This document shows, piece by piece, positions 45,673 through 53,974 of a stretch of DNA of 64,000 nucleotides. Below the pieces are notes generated by a model. The model was not told the DNA's origin, searched no databases, and saw nothing but the letters and a program-made list of their open reading frames with translations. Source of the DNA: Candidatus Hydrogenedens sp. (GTDB taxonomy: Bacteria; Hydrogenedentota; Hydrogenedentia; Hydrogenedentales; JAEUWI01); the NCBI GenBank assembly GCA_016125095.1, contig WGMK01000015.1, positions 124,001 through 188,000 on the forward strand, written 5' to 3'. The translations under genes and the position numbers were made by a program. Positions within the stretch are counted from its first letter, which is position 1. Each line of letters starts with the position of its first letter.

Positions 45673-47049
45673 CTATCCCCTCGACTGCCCAGCCAGGTTT
45701 TCGTAAAAGCGGATGTAAGTCTCGATGCCGCGCCAGGTGTTCGGCAGATACTGGCGCTCGTTGGGACCGTGGATACCATCGTCGGGCATGGCGAAGCCCA
45801 GCATGATCGAATCGACACCGAGCATCTGCTGCATCATGCCGACCACCGGGACGCTGCCGCCCTCGCGCGTGAAGATGGGCTCGACGCCCCACACGGTTGC
45901 CAGTGCGCTGGTGGCGGATTTCATGTAGGGCGAATAGCGATCCATGATGGCGCCCGGGCCGGCCGAATGCTGGTGCAATTCCCACTGCACGCCCTCGGCG
46001 GCGTTCGCCTCGAAGTAGGCGCGCAGCTGGCCGAGCACATCCTTGGGATCCTGATCGGCCACCAGCCGCGCGGAGAGTTTTGCGTGCGCCTTGGCCGGCA
46101 GCACCGTCTTCGCGCCCTCGCCGGTGAAGCCGCCCCAGATGCCGTTCAGGTCAAGCGCGGGCCGCGCGCCCGTGCGCTCCACCGTGGTGTAGCCGTTCTC
46201 GCCATACAGCGCCTTCGCGCCGGCCATCGCCAGCCAGGCGTCGTCCTTGCGCGGCACCTTGGCCAGCGCCTCGCGCTCGTCCGGAGTAAGCGCCCGCACC
46301 TTGTCGTAGAAGCCGGGCAGCGTCACGCGGCCCTCGGCATCGTGCAGGCCTGCGATGAGCGCGGCGAGTTCGTGAATCGGGTTGCGCACACTGCCGCCGA
46401 AGCGCCCGCTGTGCAGATCCTTCGCCGCCGTGCGCAGGGTCACCTCGAAGTAGGCAAGCCCGCGCAGGCCGTAGGTAATCGACGGCAAATCCTTGGAGTG
46501 GATCATCGAGTCGCAGTTGAGCACGACATCGCAGGCGATGCGGTCTCGCTCCTGGTCGATGAAGGCCTCGAGGCTCGGCGAACCGATCTCCTCCTCGCCT
46601 TCGAACATGAACTTCACGTTGACCGGCAGATCGCCCTGCGCGGCGAGGGCCTCGATGGCCTTCAACTGCGCGAAGAGCTGGCCCTTCATGTCCGAAGCGC
46701 CGCGCGCATACAGGTACTCCTCGCGGATCGTCGGCTCGAAGGGCGCGGTGTCCCACTCGTCCAGCGGATCCGCGGGCTGCACATCGTAGTGGCCGTAGAC
46801 CAGCACCGTCGGCGCGCCGGGTGCCTTCAGCGATTCACCGTACACCACCGGAAAGCCCGCGGTCGGGATCAGCTGCACGCCGTCGATGCCTGCCTGGCGC
46901 AGCTGCGACGCGATCCATTCGGCCGTATCGAGCACATCCTGCCGGTGTTCACTCAGGGTCGAAATGCTCGGCATCGCGAGGAATTGCTTGAACTGATCGA
47001 GGAAGGCATCCTGCCGATCGCGCGCGTACTGGATGGCGGATTCGCTCAT
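45673..47049 (-). CDS. M20-family metallopeptidase (dipeptidase/deacylase type)
   Basis: 458 residues, complete M20 fold. Metal ligands and catalytic residues: His and Asp in VYGHYDVQP, Asp in ARGASDMKGQ, Glu-Glu in FEGEEEIGSPS, Asp in LNCDSMIHS, and the late His in LGFAMPDDGIHGPNERQY. The dimerisation domain (~205-360) includes DLHSGRFGGSVRNPIHELA. The LVYGHYDVQPxDPxxxW form is that of the M20 dipeptidase/CNDP-like group acting on dipeptides or N-acyl amino acids. It is cytosolic, with no signal peptide. It lies 9 nt before the YeiH gene, so the two are co-transcribed. Confidence 0.9.
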   Translation of the reverse strand: MSESAIQYARDRQDAFLDQFKQFLAMPSISTLSEHRQDVLDTAEWIASQLRQAGIDGVQLIPTAGFPVVYGESLKAPGAPTVLVYGHYDVQPADPLDEWDTAPFEPTIREEYLYARGASDMKGQLFAQLKAIEALAAQGDLPVNVKFMFEGEEEIGSPSLEAFIDQERDRIACDVVLNCDSMIHSKDLPSITYGLRGLAYFEVTLRTAAKDLHSGRFGGSVRNPIHELAALIAGLHDAEGRVTLPGFYDKVRALTPDEREALAKVPRKDDAWLAMAGAKALYGENGYTTVERTGARPALDLNGIWGGFTGEGAKTVLPAKAHAKLSARLVADQDPKDVLGQLRAYFEANAAEGVQWELHQHSAGPGAIMDRYSPYMKSATSALATVWGVEPIFTREGGSVPVVGMMQQMLGVDSIMLGFAMPDDGIHGPNERQYLPNTWRGIETYIRFYENLAGQSRG

Positions 47050-47095
47050 GGGTGAACATATGCTTTCTGGCCCTGCGGCCGCTGGATTCGAATGG

Positions 47096-47530
47096 CTACA
47101 GATCGGTAAAGGTCACGCCGGCGATGCGCCAGGCCTGCTCTTCGCGGGCCAGCGAGAACGACGCCACCAGCGCGCCGAAGGGCCCGCTCAGCGCCGCCGG
47201 GGCCGCCGTGGCGGAATCTCCCGTAAGCGTGATGGTCATGCCCGAGGTGTCGGCCGACAGACCATCGAAATAGCGGATGTTCGTGAACTGCCGCATGGTC
47301 TCCGCAAAGGCATCGCGGCCGCCGTATTCGTCGTCGTGGAACGAGGCCGCGAGGGTACTGGCAATCTGGTCGCCATTGCTGGCTGCCATGCCGCCAATGA
47401 ACTGCGTCACCGTCGATGCGATGGCTTCATCCGGCGTTTGACCTGCCTCAGATTGCGGCGACGAGGCGCAGCCGCCCGCTACAAGCAACATCAGTACCGC
47501 AGCCCACGCGCCGCGTCGTATCGCCGACAT
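47096..47530 (-). CDS. NTF2/SnoaL-like lipoprotein
   Basis: 144 residues. Lipoprotein signal peptide with lipobox VAGGC, then a domain of the NTF2-like fold: ASTVTQFIGGMAASNGDQIA, EYGGRDAFAETMRQF and FSLAREEQAWRIAGVTFTDL. Such domains bind small hydrophobic ligands or serve as scaffolds; no catalytic set is evident. It lies 46 nt upstream of the M20 peptidase gene on the same strand and may be the first gene of that operon. Confidence 0.7.
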   Translation of the reverse strand: MSAIRRGAWAAVLMLLVAGGCASSPQSEAGQTPDEAIASTVTQFIGGMAASNGDQIASTLAASFHDDEYGGRDAFAETMRQFTNIRYFDGLSADTSGMTITLTGDSATAAPAALSGPFGALVASFSLAREEQAWRIAGVTFTDL

Positions 47531-47613
47531 GCCAACCCTCCGCGCGGCGCCTGCGGCCGCTGTTCAAGCCCGCGATCATAGGTGCTCCGCAGGCCGGTTT
47601 CAAGGGTAGCCGC

Positions 47614-47642
47614 TTGCCGCAGCTGATGGCGGTTGCTACACT
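47614..47642 (+). promoter_or_regulatory. Promoter of the 75-residue gene (TTGCCG-17-TACACT)
   Basis: TTGCCG (47614-47619), 17-nt spacer ending in TGC, TACACT (47637-47642). The predicted start near 47649 leaves a ~24-nt leader with CGGAGG before the ATG at 47673. The same TGC-TACACT is found before the gene at 50254. Confidence 0.55.
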
Positions 47643-47672
47643 CGCCCCATCGCTCGACCACGGAGGCACGAC

Positions 47673-47900
47673 ATGCGAAAGCGCGCGATCCTGCTGGCAC
47701 TGCTTTCCGCCAGCGCCGCCTGGGGCCAGGACGAGGCCCCTGAGCCCGTCACGGAGAAGCCCCGCGTCGAGAGCATCGCACTGACCGGCGAAGCCCGCGA
47801 GCAGCACTACCGCATGCTCTACACCCTCGCCACCGCCACCGCCCTCGCCGCCGCCACCGGCATCGCCATCCGCCGCAATATGCTGCGCGGGCTCGAGTAG
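47673..47900 (+). CDS. Small exported or membrane protein, unknown
   Basis: 75 residues with CGGAGG before the ATG and a convincing promoter. Signal peptide MRKRAILLALLSASAAWG; a short acidic region (QDEAPEPVTEKPRVES); then a second hydrophobic stretch (LYTLATATALAAATGIAI) and a basic end (RRNMLRGLE), so it may be anchored with its C-terminus in the cytosol. It is divergent from the lipoprotein gene. No family recognised; good expression signals make it a real gene. Confidence 0.6.
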   Translation: MRKRAILLALLSASAAWGQDEAPEPVTEKPRVESIALTGEAREQHYRMLYTLATATALAAATGIAIRRNMLRGLE

Positions 47901-48524
47901 GACTCCCTGCCGCCGCCCCACCGAGGATGGCTTCTGCCCGGGGAAGTAAGAACCGCCTCACGCAAAGGCGCGAAGTCGCCAAGCTGCAAGATGATGCCTG
48001 TTCGGTAGGACGAGCGTACCCGCGAGCCATCTTGACGCGAAGACGCCTCAGCACCAAGAGCCGCTCTGGAGAGCAGCGCTCCCGGCGGGGCGATGGCTAC
48101 GCATCGGTGGGGCGAATGCCCTCATGAGCCGAGGACGCCGGTCCGTCATCAAGATCGCGTTCCGGCCGCCATCCTTTCCCCACCGCCTGCGGCGCAGCCG
48201 CCTTGGAGTGCGGGAGCTGGCTCCCGCTTTGCATAGGGAGCGTGTAGCTCCCGTCGTCGTGTGGCCGGCCGCAATCTCCGAGCAAACGCCGGGAGCAAGC
48301 TCCCTCCACGAAAGCGCAAGCAAGTCTTGCGCACTCCAAAGCAGCAAGCTGCAAGGAAATGACTGTACGGTGGGGTGAGACTCTGTCGAGCCATCTTGAT
48401 GCGATCGCGTCAAGGAGGTTGCCGCGCTTCCCTCGCAATGACGGAAAAAGACGTGTAGTTACTCCGAGTTGCAGACCTACTACAGCCGAGCAAGCGCGCG
48501 GGTAGGCTTGCCTTACCGCCCCCC
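47901..48524. repeat. Gene-free block of dispersed hairpin repeats
   Basis: About 620 nt without a credible gene. It contains a 'CTCACGCAAAGGCGCGAAG' stretch (47958-47976), a copy of the GGTAGGxCGAGCGTACxCGCGAGCC family (48004-48030), two convergent TTGGAGTGCG hairpin units (48201-48341), a second, decayed copy of the GGTAGG family (48369-48395) sharing 'GAGCCATCTTGA' with the first, and 'GCTTCCCTCGCAATGACGG' at 48427-48445. Short ORFs here have no ribosome sites and consist of repeat sequence. It appears to be an accumulation site for non-coding repeats. Confidence 0.65.
48201..48341. repeat. Two convergent copies of a two-hairpin repeat unit
   Basis: Unit A (plus, 48201-48253) reads CCTTGGAGTGCG, a hairpin (GGAGC-tg-GCTCC), CGCTTT, then a GGGAGC-n5-GCTCCC hairpin. 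Unit B (minus, 48341-48289) reads CTTTGGAGTGCG, a different hairpin (GCAAG...CTTGC), CGCTTT, then GGGAGC-tt-GCTCCC. The layout is the same although the first stem has changed on both sides, so pairing is conserved rather than sequence. GGGAGC/GCTCCC stems occur at 48212-48225, 48236-48252 and 48291-48304. Confidence 0.6.
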
Positions 48525-48563
48525 AAAAACGAAAGCGGCGCGGACCGTGAGATCCGCGCCGCT
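48525..48563 (-). terminator. Rho-independent terminator of the Gfo/Idh/MocA gene
   Basis: A perfect 11-bp stem (48534-48544 with 48553-48563, AGCGGCGCGGA on the minus strand) with an 8-nt loop is followed on the minus strand by TTCGTTTTTGG. It lies 22 nt beyond the stop at 48586. Confidence 0.85.
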
Positions 48564-48585
48564 GGGGTTGCGATTGTTTGACCGA

Positions 48586-50022
48586 TTAGCCCTTGTGGTA
48601 GGGGGCTTCGAGGCTCCAGCCGTTCTGGTAGGGACGGTAGGCGAATTCGTTGGCCTGCTTGACGGCGTCGCTGTCGCCGCCGGTGAGCTTCTGTTCCTTC
48701 GGGTCCCAACCCAGTTTCGCGCCGGTCACGTAGGAGCAGGTGCCCATGTGGCAGACCGAGGTGGTGTTGTGAATCACATGCACCGACGAGTTCGGCTTGG
48801 CGCCGTCGCGGATGCAGGCCACGAAGTTTTCCCAGTGATACTCGTTCAGGCGGTCGGCCGTGGCGCTCTTTTCTTCGCAGGGCTCCGGCTCGCTGAAGTC
48901 GTTGAACACCGGATAGATGGTGTAGCCGCCGCGGTGCAGCAGCATCGTGCCCTTGGCACCATGGAAGAGGATGCCGTGGCTCTGGTAGTCCTTCGGCAGG
49001 TAGTTGTTGTACACGCGGTTGCTGAAGGTGAGCGTGTAGTTCTCGAATTCCCAGGCCACGTCGAGCGTGTCGGGGGTGGTGCGGTTGTCCTGCACGACAT
49101 ACTTGCCGCCGGTGGCGACCACGTTCTTCACGGGGTTGTCGAATTCGCCCATGGCCCACAGCGCGATATCGACCAGGTGCGCGCCCCAGTCGGTAATCTT
49201 GCCGCCGGAGTAATCGAGGAACCAGCGGAAATTGTAGATCCAGCGGTTGGTGTTGAAGGGCTTGTGCTCCACCCAGCCCTGGTGGAAGTCCCAGTCGATG
49301 CCCTCGAACTTGCTGATGTCGTCGTCGCCCATGCCGATGCCGTGCGTGCCTTCGCCGTCGTGAATGTAGGTCTCCACATGTGCGACCTGGCCAAGGTAGC
49401 CGGACTTCACGAGCTCGACGGCTTCGATGAAGTGCGGCATGCTGCGCTGGAAATTGCCCGCCTGGAAGACCACGCCGGTGTCTTCGATTTTCTTCACCAT
49501 CGCCCGGCCCTCGGCAATTGTCGTTGCGCAGGGCTTCTCGCAATAGATGGCCTTGCCGGCGTCGGCGGCGTGCAGCGTGGTCAGGCAGTGCCAGTGGTCC
49601 GGCGTGGCAATCACCACGGCATCGACGTCCTTATTCTCGAGCAGCTCGCGGAAATCGTGGTGCGTGGTGAAGCTCTTGTCGGTGAACTTCTGGCCGGCCA
49701 TCTGCTCGGCGCGCATCAGGTTTTTCCACCAGATGTCGCAAAGGGCGACCGGACGCATGTCGTCGCGCTTGAGCACGAAGCCGAGGTTCGAGCGGCCCAT
49801 GCCGCCGATGCCGATGTGGCCGGTGTAGATCTTGTCGTTCGCGCCCAGCACTTCGGGCGGCAGAATGTTCTTGTATTCGTATTGGCCCGCAGGCGCCTGC
49901 GCGCCGGCTTTCGCGGCCACCGCGGCCACACCCGCTGCGGCGCTTGCCGTCACGGCGGCCTTGCGGATGAATTCGCGCCGTGTTACGGCCTGCTTCTTCT
50001 CGGTCTTCTTGTCCTGTTCCAT
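48586..50022 (-). CDS. Tat-exported Gfo/Idh/MocA-family oxidoreductase
   Basis: 478 residues from the ATG at 50020-50022. Twin-arginine signal: TRREFIRKAAVTASAAAGVA. The Rossmann part begins HIGIGGMGRSNLG (NAD(P) loop), with VIATPDHWH and YCEKPCATTIAEG (the conserved EKP). The substrate domain carries FLDYSGGKITDWGAHLVDIA (Asp and His of the catalytic pair). Its cofactor would be bound before Tat export. Such exported Gfo/Idh/MocA proteins are very common in Planctomycetota and Hydrogenedentota and act on sugars or cyclitols, often oxidising to 3-keto sugars that DUF1080 proteins handle. A strong terminator follows. Confidence 0.92.
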   Translation of the reverse strand: MEQDKKTEKKQAVTRREFIRKAAVTASAAAGVAAVAAKAGAQAPAGQYEYKNILPPEVLGANDKIYTGHIGIGGMGRSNLGFVLKRDDMRPVALCDIWWKNLMRAEQMAGQKFTDKSFTTHHDFRELLENKDVDAVVIATPDHWHCLTTLHAADAGKAIYCEKPCATTIAEGRAMVKKIEDTGVVFQAGNFQRSMPHFIEAVELVKSGYLGQVAHVETYIHDGEGTHGIGMGDDDISKFEGIDWDFHQGWVEHKPFNTNRWIYNFRWFLDYSGGKITDWGAHLVDIALWAMGEFDNPVKNVVATGGKYVVQDNRTTPDTLDVAWEFENYTLTFSNRVYNNYLPKDYQSHGILFHGAKGTMLLHRGGYTIYPVFNDFSEPEPCEEKSATADRLNEYHWENFVACIRDGAKPNSSVHVIHNTTSVCHMGTCSYVTGAKLGWDPKEQKLTGGDSDAVKQANEFAYRPYQNGWSLEAPYHKG

Positions 50023-50253
50023 GGTGGTATCGTCTCCAATCGGAAATAAATCAATCCAAGGTGGCCCTGTAAAGAAGCGTATGCTACCGCTCGAAAACCG
50101 GATTTGCAATGTTGACGGCAGGAAGCGGAAGCGTCGGCTAGAACGTACCTCGCGCTGCAATCGCAGTATTCGCTGAATTGTGTAAAGCATTATGGTGGCG
50201 TGGGGCGAAAAGCTGTGCTACACTGCGGCTGGTTCGTGTGGAGGATAACCACG
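50023..50253. promoter_or_regulatory. Divergent intergenic region between Gfo/Idh/MocA gene and envelope cluster
   Basis: 231 nt. On the plus side TGC-TACACT (50216-50224) is an extended -10 about 30 nt before the ATG at 50254, identical to that before the gene at 47673; no good -35 is seen at the usual spacing. I see no clear minus-strand promoter and no repeat. Confidence 0.35.
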
Positions 50254-50775
50254 ATGGACGCGATAGCCAGCCACTTTCAGGAATATTGGCTTTATTGGGC
50301 CGTGGCCGCCGTATTGGCGGCCCCGATCATCTTTGTTACGCGGCGCTATTCCCTTCCGGTGATTCAGTACGCCTTGGAGAGCGCCATTTACATGTACATC
50401 ATGCACGTGATCATTGGTGCAGTTGTGCGGGTAGCGTCGTGGTTCAAGACCAGTTCCTCCATGCGCGCCCTCGAGGAAGACGGGCGGCCCACCGACGCGG
50501 TGAACTGGACGACGCCCTTTATCGAGTTCTGGGACAAGGCCAAGTACGACCCGGAATGGATCATCTACCTCGAAATCGGCTTTGCCGTGGTGATCGTAAT
50601 TCTTGTGGCGCGATACCGCCCCATGAAGATTCATAACCCGCACAAGCGCAAGTACGACGACAAGGGCAACCTGATAGCGGGCGGCACCGCGAAGAAGGGC
50701 GGCAAGGGGGCGAACCGTCCCGGACGCAGCTATGTGCCGCCGAGCGAGCGCGATTACCGGCGCCCCGGACGTTAA
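50254..50775 (+). CDS. Membrane protein, first gene of an uncharacterised envelope cluster
   Basis: 173 residues from ATG 50254 after GGAGG. Membrane segments at ~10-28 (WLYWAVAAVLAAPIIFV), ~40-62 (ESAIYMYIMHVIIGAVVRVA) and ~105-125 (EIGFAVVIVILVARYRPM). The C-terminal ~45 residues are a highly basic, Gly-rich tail (HKRKYDDKGNLIAGG, KKGGKGANRPGRSYVPPSER), possibly RNA- or phospholipid-facing. No family recognised. Three genes follow on the same strand (zinc-ribbon, zinc-ribbon-TPR, TPR), closely spaced. Confidence 0.65.
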   Translation: MDAIASHFQEYWLYWAVAAVLAAPIIFVTRRYSLPVIQYALESAIYMYIMHVIIGAVVRVASWFKTSSSMRALEEDGRPTDAVNWTTPFIEFWDKAKYDPEWIIYLEIGFAVVIVILVARYRPMKIHNPHKRKYDDKGNLIAGGTAKKGGKGANRPGRSYVPPSERDYRRPGR

Positions 50776-50813
50776 TGACCGCGCCGCGTGCCGGCGCGAT
50801 TGGAGTGAGTAAC

Positions 50814-51002
50814 GTGGAGTCGAACGGCCTGTACCTGGTCGTGATGGTGGCCATCACGCTGGCCGTGGCAGGCTATGGCGCCTGGGATATGCTGCTGGTG
50901 CGGTGTCCGCATTGCGGCGCGAAGAACGTCATTGAGTCGCCGAAATGCCGCCGTTGCGGCAAGCCGATGACGGAGCCCGGGCAGGACGAAAACGAGGCGT
51001 AA
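50814..51002 (+). CDS. Small membrane protein with C-terminal zinc ribbon
   Basis: 62 residues from GTG 50814, 8 nt after GGAG; a TAATG overlap with the preceding stop would allow an ATG start at 50775 with 13 more residues. One membrane helix (LYLVVMVAITLAVAGYGAWD) precedes a zinc ribbon with two CxxC knuckles: VRCPHCGAKNV and PKCRRCGKPM. It ends in an acidic tail. Zinc-ribbon plus helix proteins often act as small adaptors. The next gene has a similar ribbon, so the two may pair. Confidence 0.65.
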   Translation: MESNGLYLVVMVAITLAVAGYGAWDMLLVRCPHCGAKNVIESPKCRRCGKPMTEPGQDENEA

Positions 51003-51033
51003 CCGTGCGGCGCGGCCGCGGAGCAGGAAACCG

Positions 51034-52509
51034 ATGGCAGAAGTGAAACCGCAAATCCGTTGCCGGCACTGCAACAAGATGGCCGACCCGGACAAGGTGC
51101 CGGGCGAGGGCGATATCATCTGCATGCAGTGCGGCCTGAACCTGCTGACCGGCCAGAAGATTCAGCGGCCGCAGGGCGCCATGATGGCCGAAGAGGCCCG
51201 CACACGCTTCAAACCGGTCTGGATCATCGTGCCGGTGGCCCTGGTGGCGCTGGGCCTGCTGGGCGGCGTGGTCTATTTCCTGAGCCAGGATCCGGTAGGA
51301 CAGGCGCGGCAGCTGGCGCGCGAACAAAATGTAATCGAGGCCAAGCATGTGCTGGAGACCTACCTGCCTGCCCACCCCGAAAACGCCGAGGCCCATGTGC
51401 TCTACGGCCAATTGCAGTGCCGTTCCGAGGATTTCAGCGGCGCGCTCGACACCTTTCTCGCCGCGCTGAACGCCGACCCCGCGAACGCCGAGGCGGCGCA
51501 GCTGGCCTTGTTGGCGGCATCGCGGCTGGGCAACGTCAGCAACGCGGCACAGCGCAAGGCGGACGCGTACCGCCGGATCGTGCAGGCGCAGCCCGGCAAC
51601 ACGCAGGCGCTCCGGCTGCTCGCAGTGACCGAAGGCGCGGCCGGTAACTACGCCGCGCTGACGGAATCGCTCGATGCGGTGGCCGAGCGCGACGGCGAAT
51701 CCGCCGCGGTACTGAACCTCAAGGGCGCGGGTCTGGCGCTGCAGGGCGACACCGAGGCGGCCAAGCAGGTATTCAAGGATGCGGAAGCGCTCGACCCCGC
51801 CGACCCGATCGCCAACCTGGCGCTCGGCCTGGTGGCCAGCATGGAGGGCGACGAGGCCCAGGCGCTGCAGGACCTGCGCGCGGCGAAGGGCGCCGGTCCC
51901 CAGATGACCGCGCTCGTCAACGCCCGCGTCGGCATGATTCAGATGTCGCAAGGCAACTACGAAGCGGCGCTGCCGCTGCTGCGCTCGGCCATGGACGGGG
52001 GCGCGAATGCCGAGGCCGAATTCTTTCACGCCGTGTGCCTGAAGGAACTGCGCCTGACGCAGGAGGCACTGGAAGCGCTGCAGCGCATCGCGCAGGGACA
52101 AACCAAGTACGCCGGGCGGGCGGCAGTCGAGGCGGCTCAGATGTACCTCGCCGGCAGGCGCATCGAGGAAGCTGAAGCCATGGCGCGCAACGCGACTGCC
52201 GCAGGCGAAAACTCCGCCAAGCTCTACACCATTCAGGGCCAGCTGTATGTGGCCCGAGGCGAGGAAAACGAAGGCCAGCAATCGTTCCGCCGGGCGATTC
52301 AGACTGACCCGCAGTACGCCCCGGCACACCTGGAAAGCGGCCTGCTCTACGTGAAGCAGGGCATCACGCAGCAGGGACTCGAGAGTCTTGAGCGCTATAT
52401 CGAGCTGGCCAGCACGCTCCCGGGCGCGCGCACCGCGGAAGTGGAAGTGCTGATTGCCCAACTGAAACAAACCATGGAGTCCGGTGCCTCGGCGCCGGCG
52501 CGTCTGTAG
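51034..52509 (+). CDS. Zinc-ribbon, membrane-anchored TPR protein
   Basis: 491 residues. Residues 1-45 hold two CxxC pairs (IRCRHCNKMA and IICMQCGLNLLTG). A single membrane helix follows (VWIIVPVALVALGLLGGVVYF, ~64-84). The remaining ~400 residues are tetratricopeptide repeats: AEAHVLYGQLQCRSEDFSGA, AQGNTQALRLLAV-like units and QFRRAIQTDPQYAPAHLESG-like units. The ribbon stays in the cytosol and the TPR solenoid outside, a topology suited to linking an internal signal to an envelope complex. Specific role unknown. Confidence 0.8.
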   Translation: MAEVKPQIRCRHCNKMADPDKVPGEGDIICMQCGLNLLTGQKIQRPQGAMMAEEARTRFKPVWIIVPVALVALGLLGGVVYFLSQDPVGQARQLAREQNVIEAKHVLETYLPAHPENAEAHVLYGQLQCRSEDFSGALDTFLAALNADPANAEAAQLALLAASRLGNVSNAAQRKADAYRRIVQAQPGNTQALRLLAVTEGAAGNYAALTESLDAVAERDGESAAVLNLKGAGLALQGDTEAAKQVFKDAEALDPADPIANLALGLVASMEGDEAQALQDLRAAKGAGPQMTALVNARVGMIQMSQGNYEAALPLLRSAMDGGANAEAEFFHAVCLKELRLTQEALEALQRIAQGQTKYAGRAAVEAAQMYLAGRRIEEAEAMARNATAAGENSAKLYTIQGQLYVARGEENEGQQSFRRAIQTDPQYAPAHLESGLLYVKQGITQQGLESLERYIELASTLPGARTAEVEVLIAQLKQTMESGASAPARL

Positions 52510-52519
52510 GAATCGAAAG

Positions 52520-53968
52520 ATGAAGCACCTGCGCCGCACCTGTAGTTACGCCGCACTCGCGCTGATGACTGCCGCCGCCCCGGCCTGGGCCTGGGGCCCG
52601 CGGGCGGAAACGTCGATCGTTACCAGCGCCGCGCGCCTGCTCTCCAAGGAGGGCGTGCTCAAGATCGAGCGGATCGAATCCGACCTGCGCGACGGCGCAT
52701 CCACCAGCACCCTGCAGATGGACCAAGTCTATCCCGATTTCGGGGTGAACCCCATCGCGGCCATCGAGAACGAAATGCTGGTGCTGCAGGCCCTCCGCTC
52801 GGGACAGATTGACGGCTACTACGCCTTCCGCCTCGGCATGCTCGGCAAACTGGTGGCCAATGTGACCGGCCCCTTGAGCCAGACCGATCCGACCTACAGC
52901 AACCTGTACTACAAGGACGTGGAATCCCACATTACCGACTTGTCGCTGCAGCAGGAACCGCCGCAGGTGGTGGATCCCCTGCCCTACTTCGAGCGCCGCG
53001 TGCTGCAGGCGAACGTGAATGCCGACGTGATCGTGCGCGAGTACAAGAACGGCGTGGGCTACCAGGGCGTGGCCGGGCAGACGCTCGAAGAAGCCGCCAG
53101 CCGGTCGGTGGCGTCGGTGGCCGACGTGTGGCGCACCATCCTCACGGCGCGGAGCGTGGAGACCAATATATCGGATGCGCAGATCCGCGACTACGTGGTG
53201 AACGCCTACGGGTATTTCATCGGCCGCGGCAACAGCGGCGAAATCAACGCGGCTGATCGCCGGCTCGAGGAGATCATCGAGCCGACCCCCGACATGACCG
53301 TACGCGTCGGCGACCTGTTTTACGACGCCGGCATGCGCGAGGATGCCGTGAAGCGGTACGAGCGCGTGCTGGCGCAGGTGCCCGAGCGGCGCGACGTGGT
53401 GGAGAAGATCGCGGGATACTACATGGAGCTCGGCGAGGAGGCCCTCGCGGCGAAGAAGCTCGAGGATGCGGAGAAATTTTTTGCATCCGCCCTGAACGCC
53501 AATCCGTTGCACCCCGAGGCGGAGGCGCGGCGGCTCGAGGCGGCCGACATGATTGCCGCGCGCGATGAACGCCTGATGGACGCGCGCATGGCGCTCGAGG
53601 AGGCCGCGGGCTTCGAAGTGCTGTCCGAGCAGGAAGTGCTCAATGGCCGGATAGCGGAAGCCGTGGCCCTGCTGCACGAAGCGCGCAATGCCTATGCCAA
53701 TGTGACCGACGAGTTTCCGCTGGAATACCAGAAGGCCTCGACCGGTCAGCGATCGGTGGATACGCGGCTCAATTCGCTGCGCGGCGACCTGATGGCCAAT
53801 TCCCAGCTGCTAAGCGGCTCGGGCTACGTGGTGGATGCGCCGGTGCTGGCGCGTGAGGCGGGCAAGAGCATGGACATGGCCACGCTGAAGGCGATGATCA
53901 ACGATGCGCAGACCTCGCTGGAGCAGGAACTACAGGCGAATGCGGAGGCCTTGCTCCGCATTCAATAG
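52520..53968 (+). CDS. Exported TPR-containing protein
   Basis: 482 residues from ATG 52520 (weak AGGA site). Signal peptide MKHLRRTCSYAALALMTAAA ... AWA. The N-terminal half contains a region with EGVLKIERIESDLRDGASTS and YYKDVESHITDLSL and resembles metal-dependent phospholipase C/S1-P1-type helical proteins only loosely, so I do not assign it. The C-terminal half has TPR-like helices (VGDLFYDAGMREDAVKRYER, EKFFASALNANPLHPEAEAR). It is last of the four-gene cluster and convergent with the sigma factor gene 6 nt away. Likely a periplasmic scaffold partner of the preceding TPR protein. Confidence 0.7.
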   Translation: MKHLRRTCSYAALALMTAAAPAWAWGPRAETSIVTSAARLLSKEGVLKIERIESDLRDGASTSTLQMDQVYPDFGVNPIAAIENEMLVLQALRSGQIDGYYAFRLGMLGKLVANVTGPLSQTDPTYSNLYYKDVESHITDLSLQQEPPQVVDPLPYFERRVLQANVNADVIVREYKNGVGYQGVAGQTLEEAASRSVASVADVWRTILTARSVETNISDAQIRDYVVNAYGYFIGRGNSGEINAADRRLEEIIEPTPDMTVRVGDLFYDAGMREDAVKRYERVLAQVPERRDVVEKIAGYYMELGEEALAAKKLEDAEKFFASALNANPLHPEAEARRLEAADMIAARDERLMDARMALEEAAGFEVLSEQEVLNGRIAEAVALLHEARNAYANVTDEFPLEYQKASTGQRSVDTRLNSLRGDLMANSQLLSGSGYVVDAPVLAREAGKSMDMATLKAMINDAQTSLEQELQANAEALLRIQ

Positions 53969-53974
53969 CCGGGG

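Noticed and set aside
47901..48524. Short ORFs and possible CRISPR-like repeats in the gene-free block
   Set aside because: The repeats are palindromic, unequal in spacing and lack unique spacers; the ORFs have no ribosome sites.
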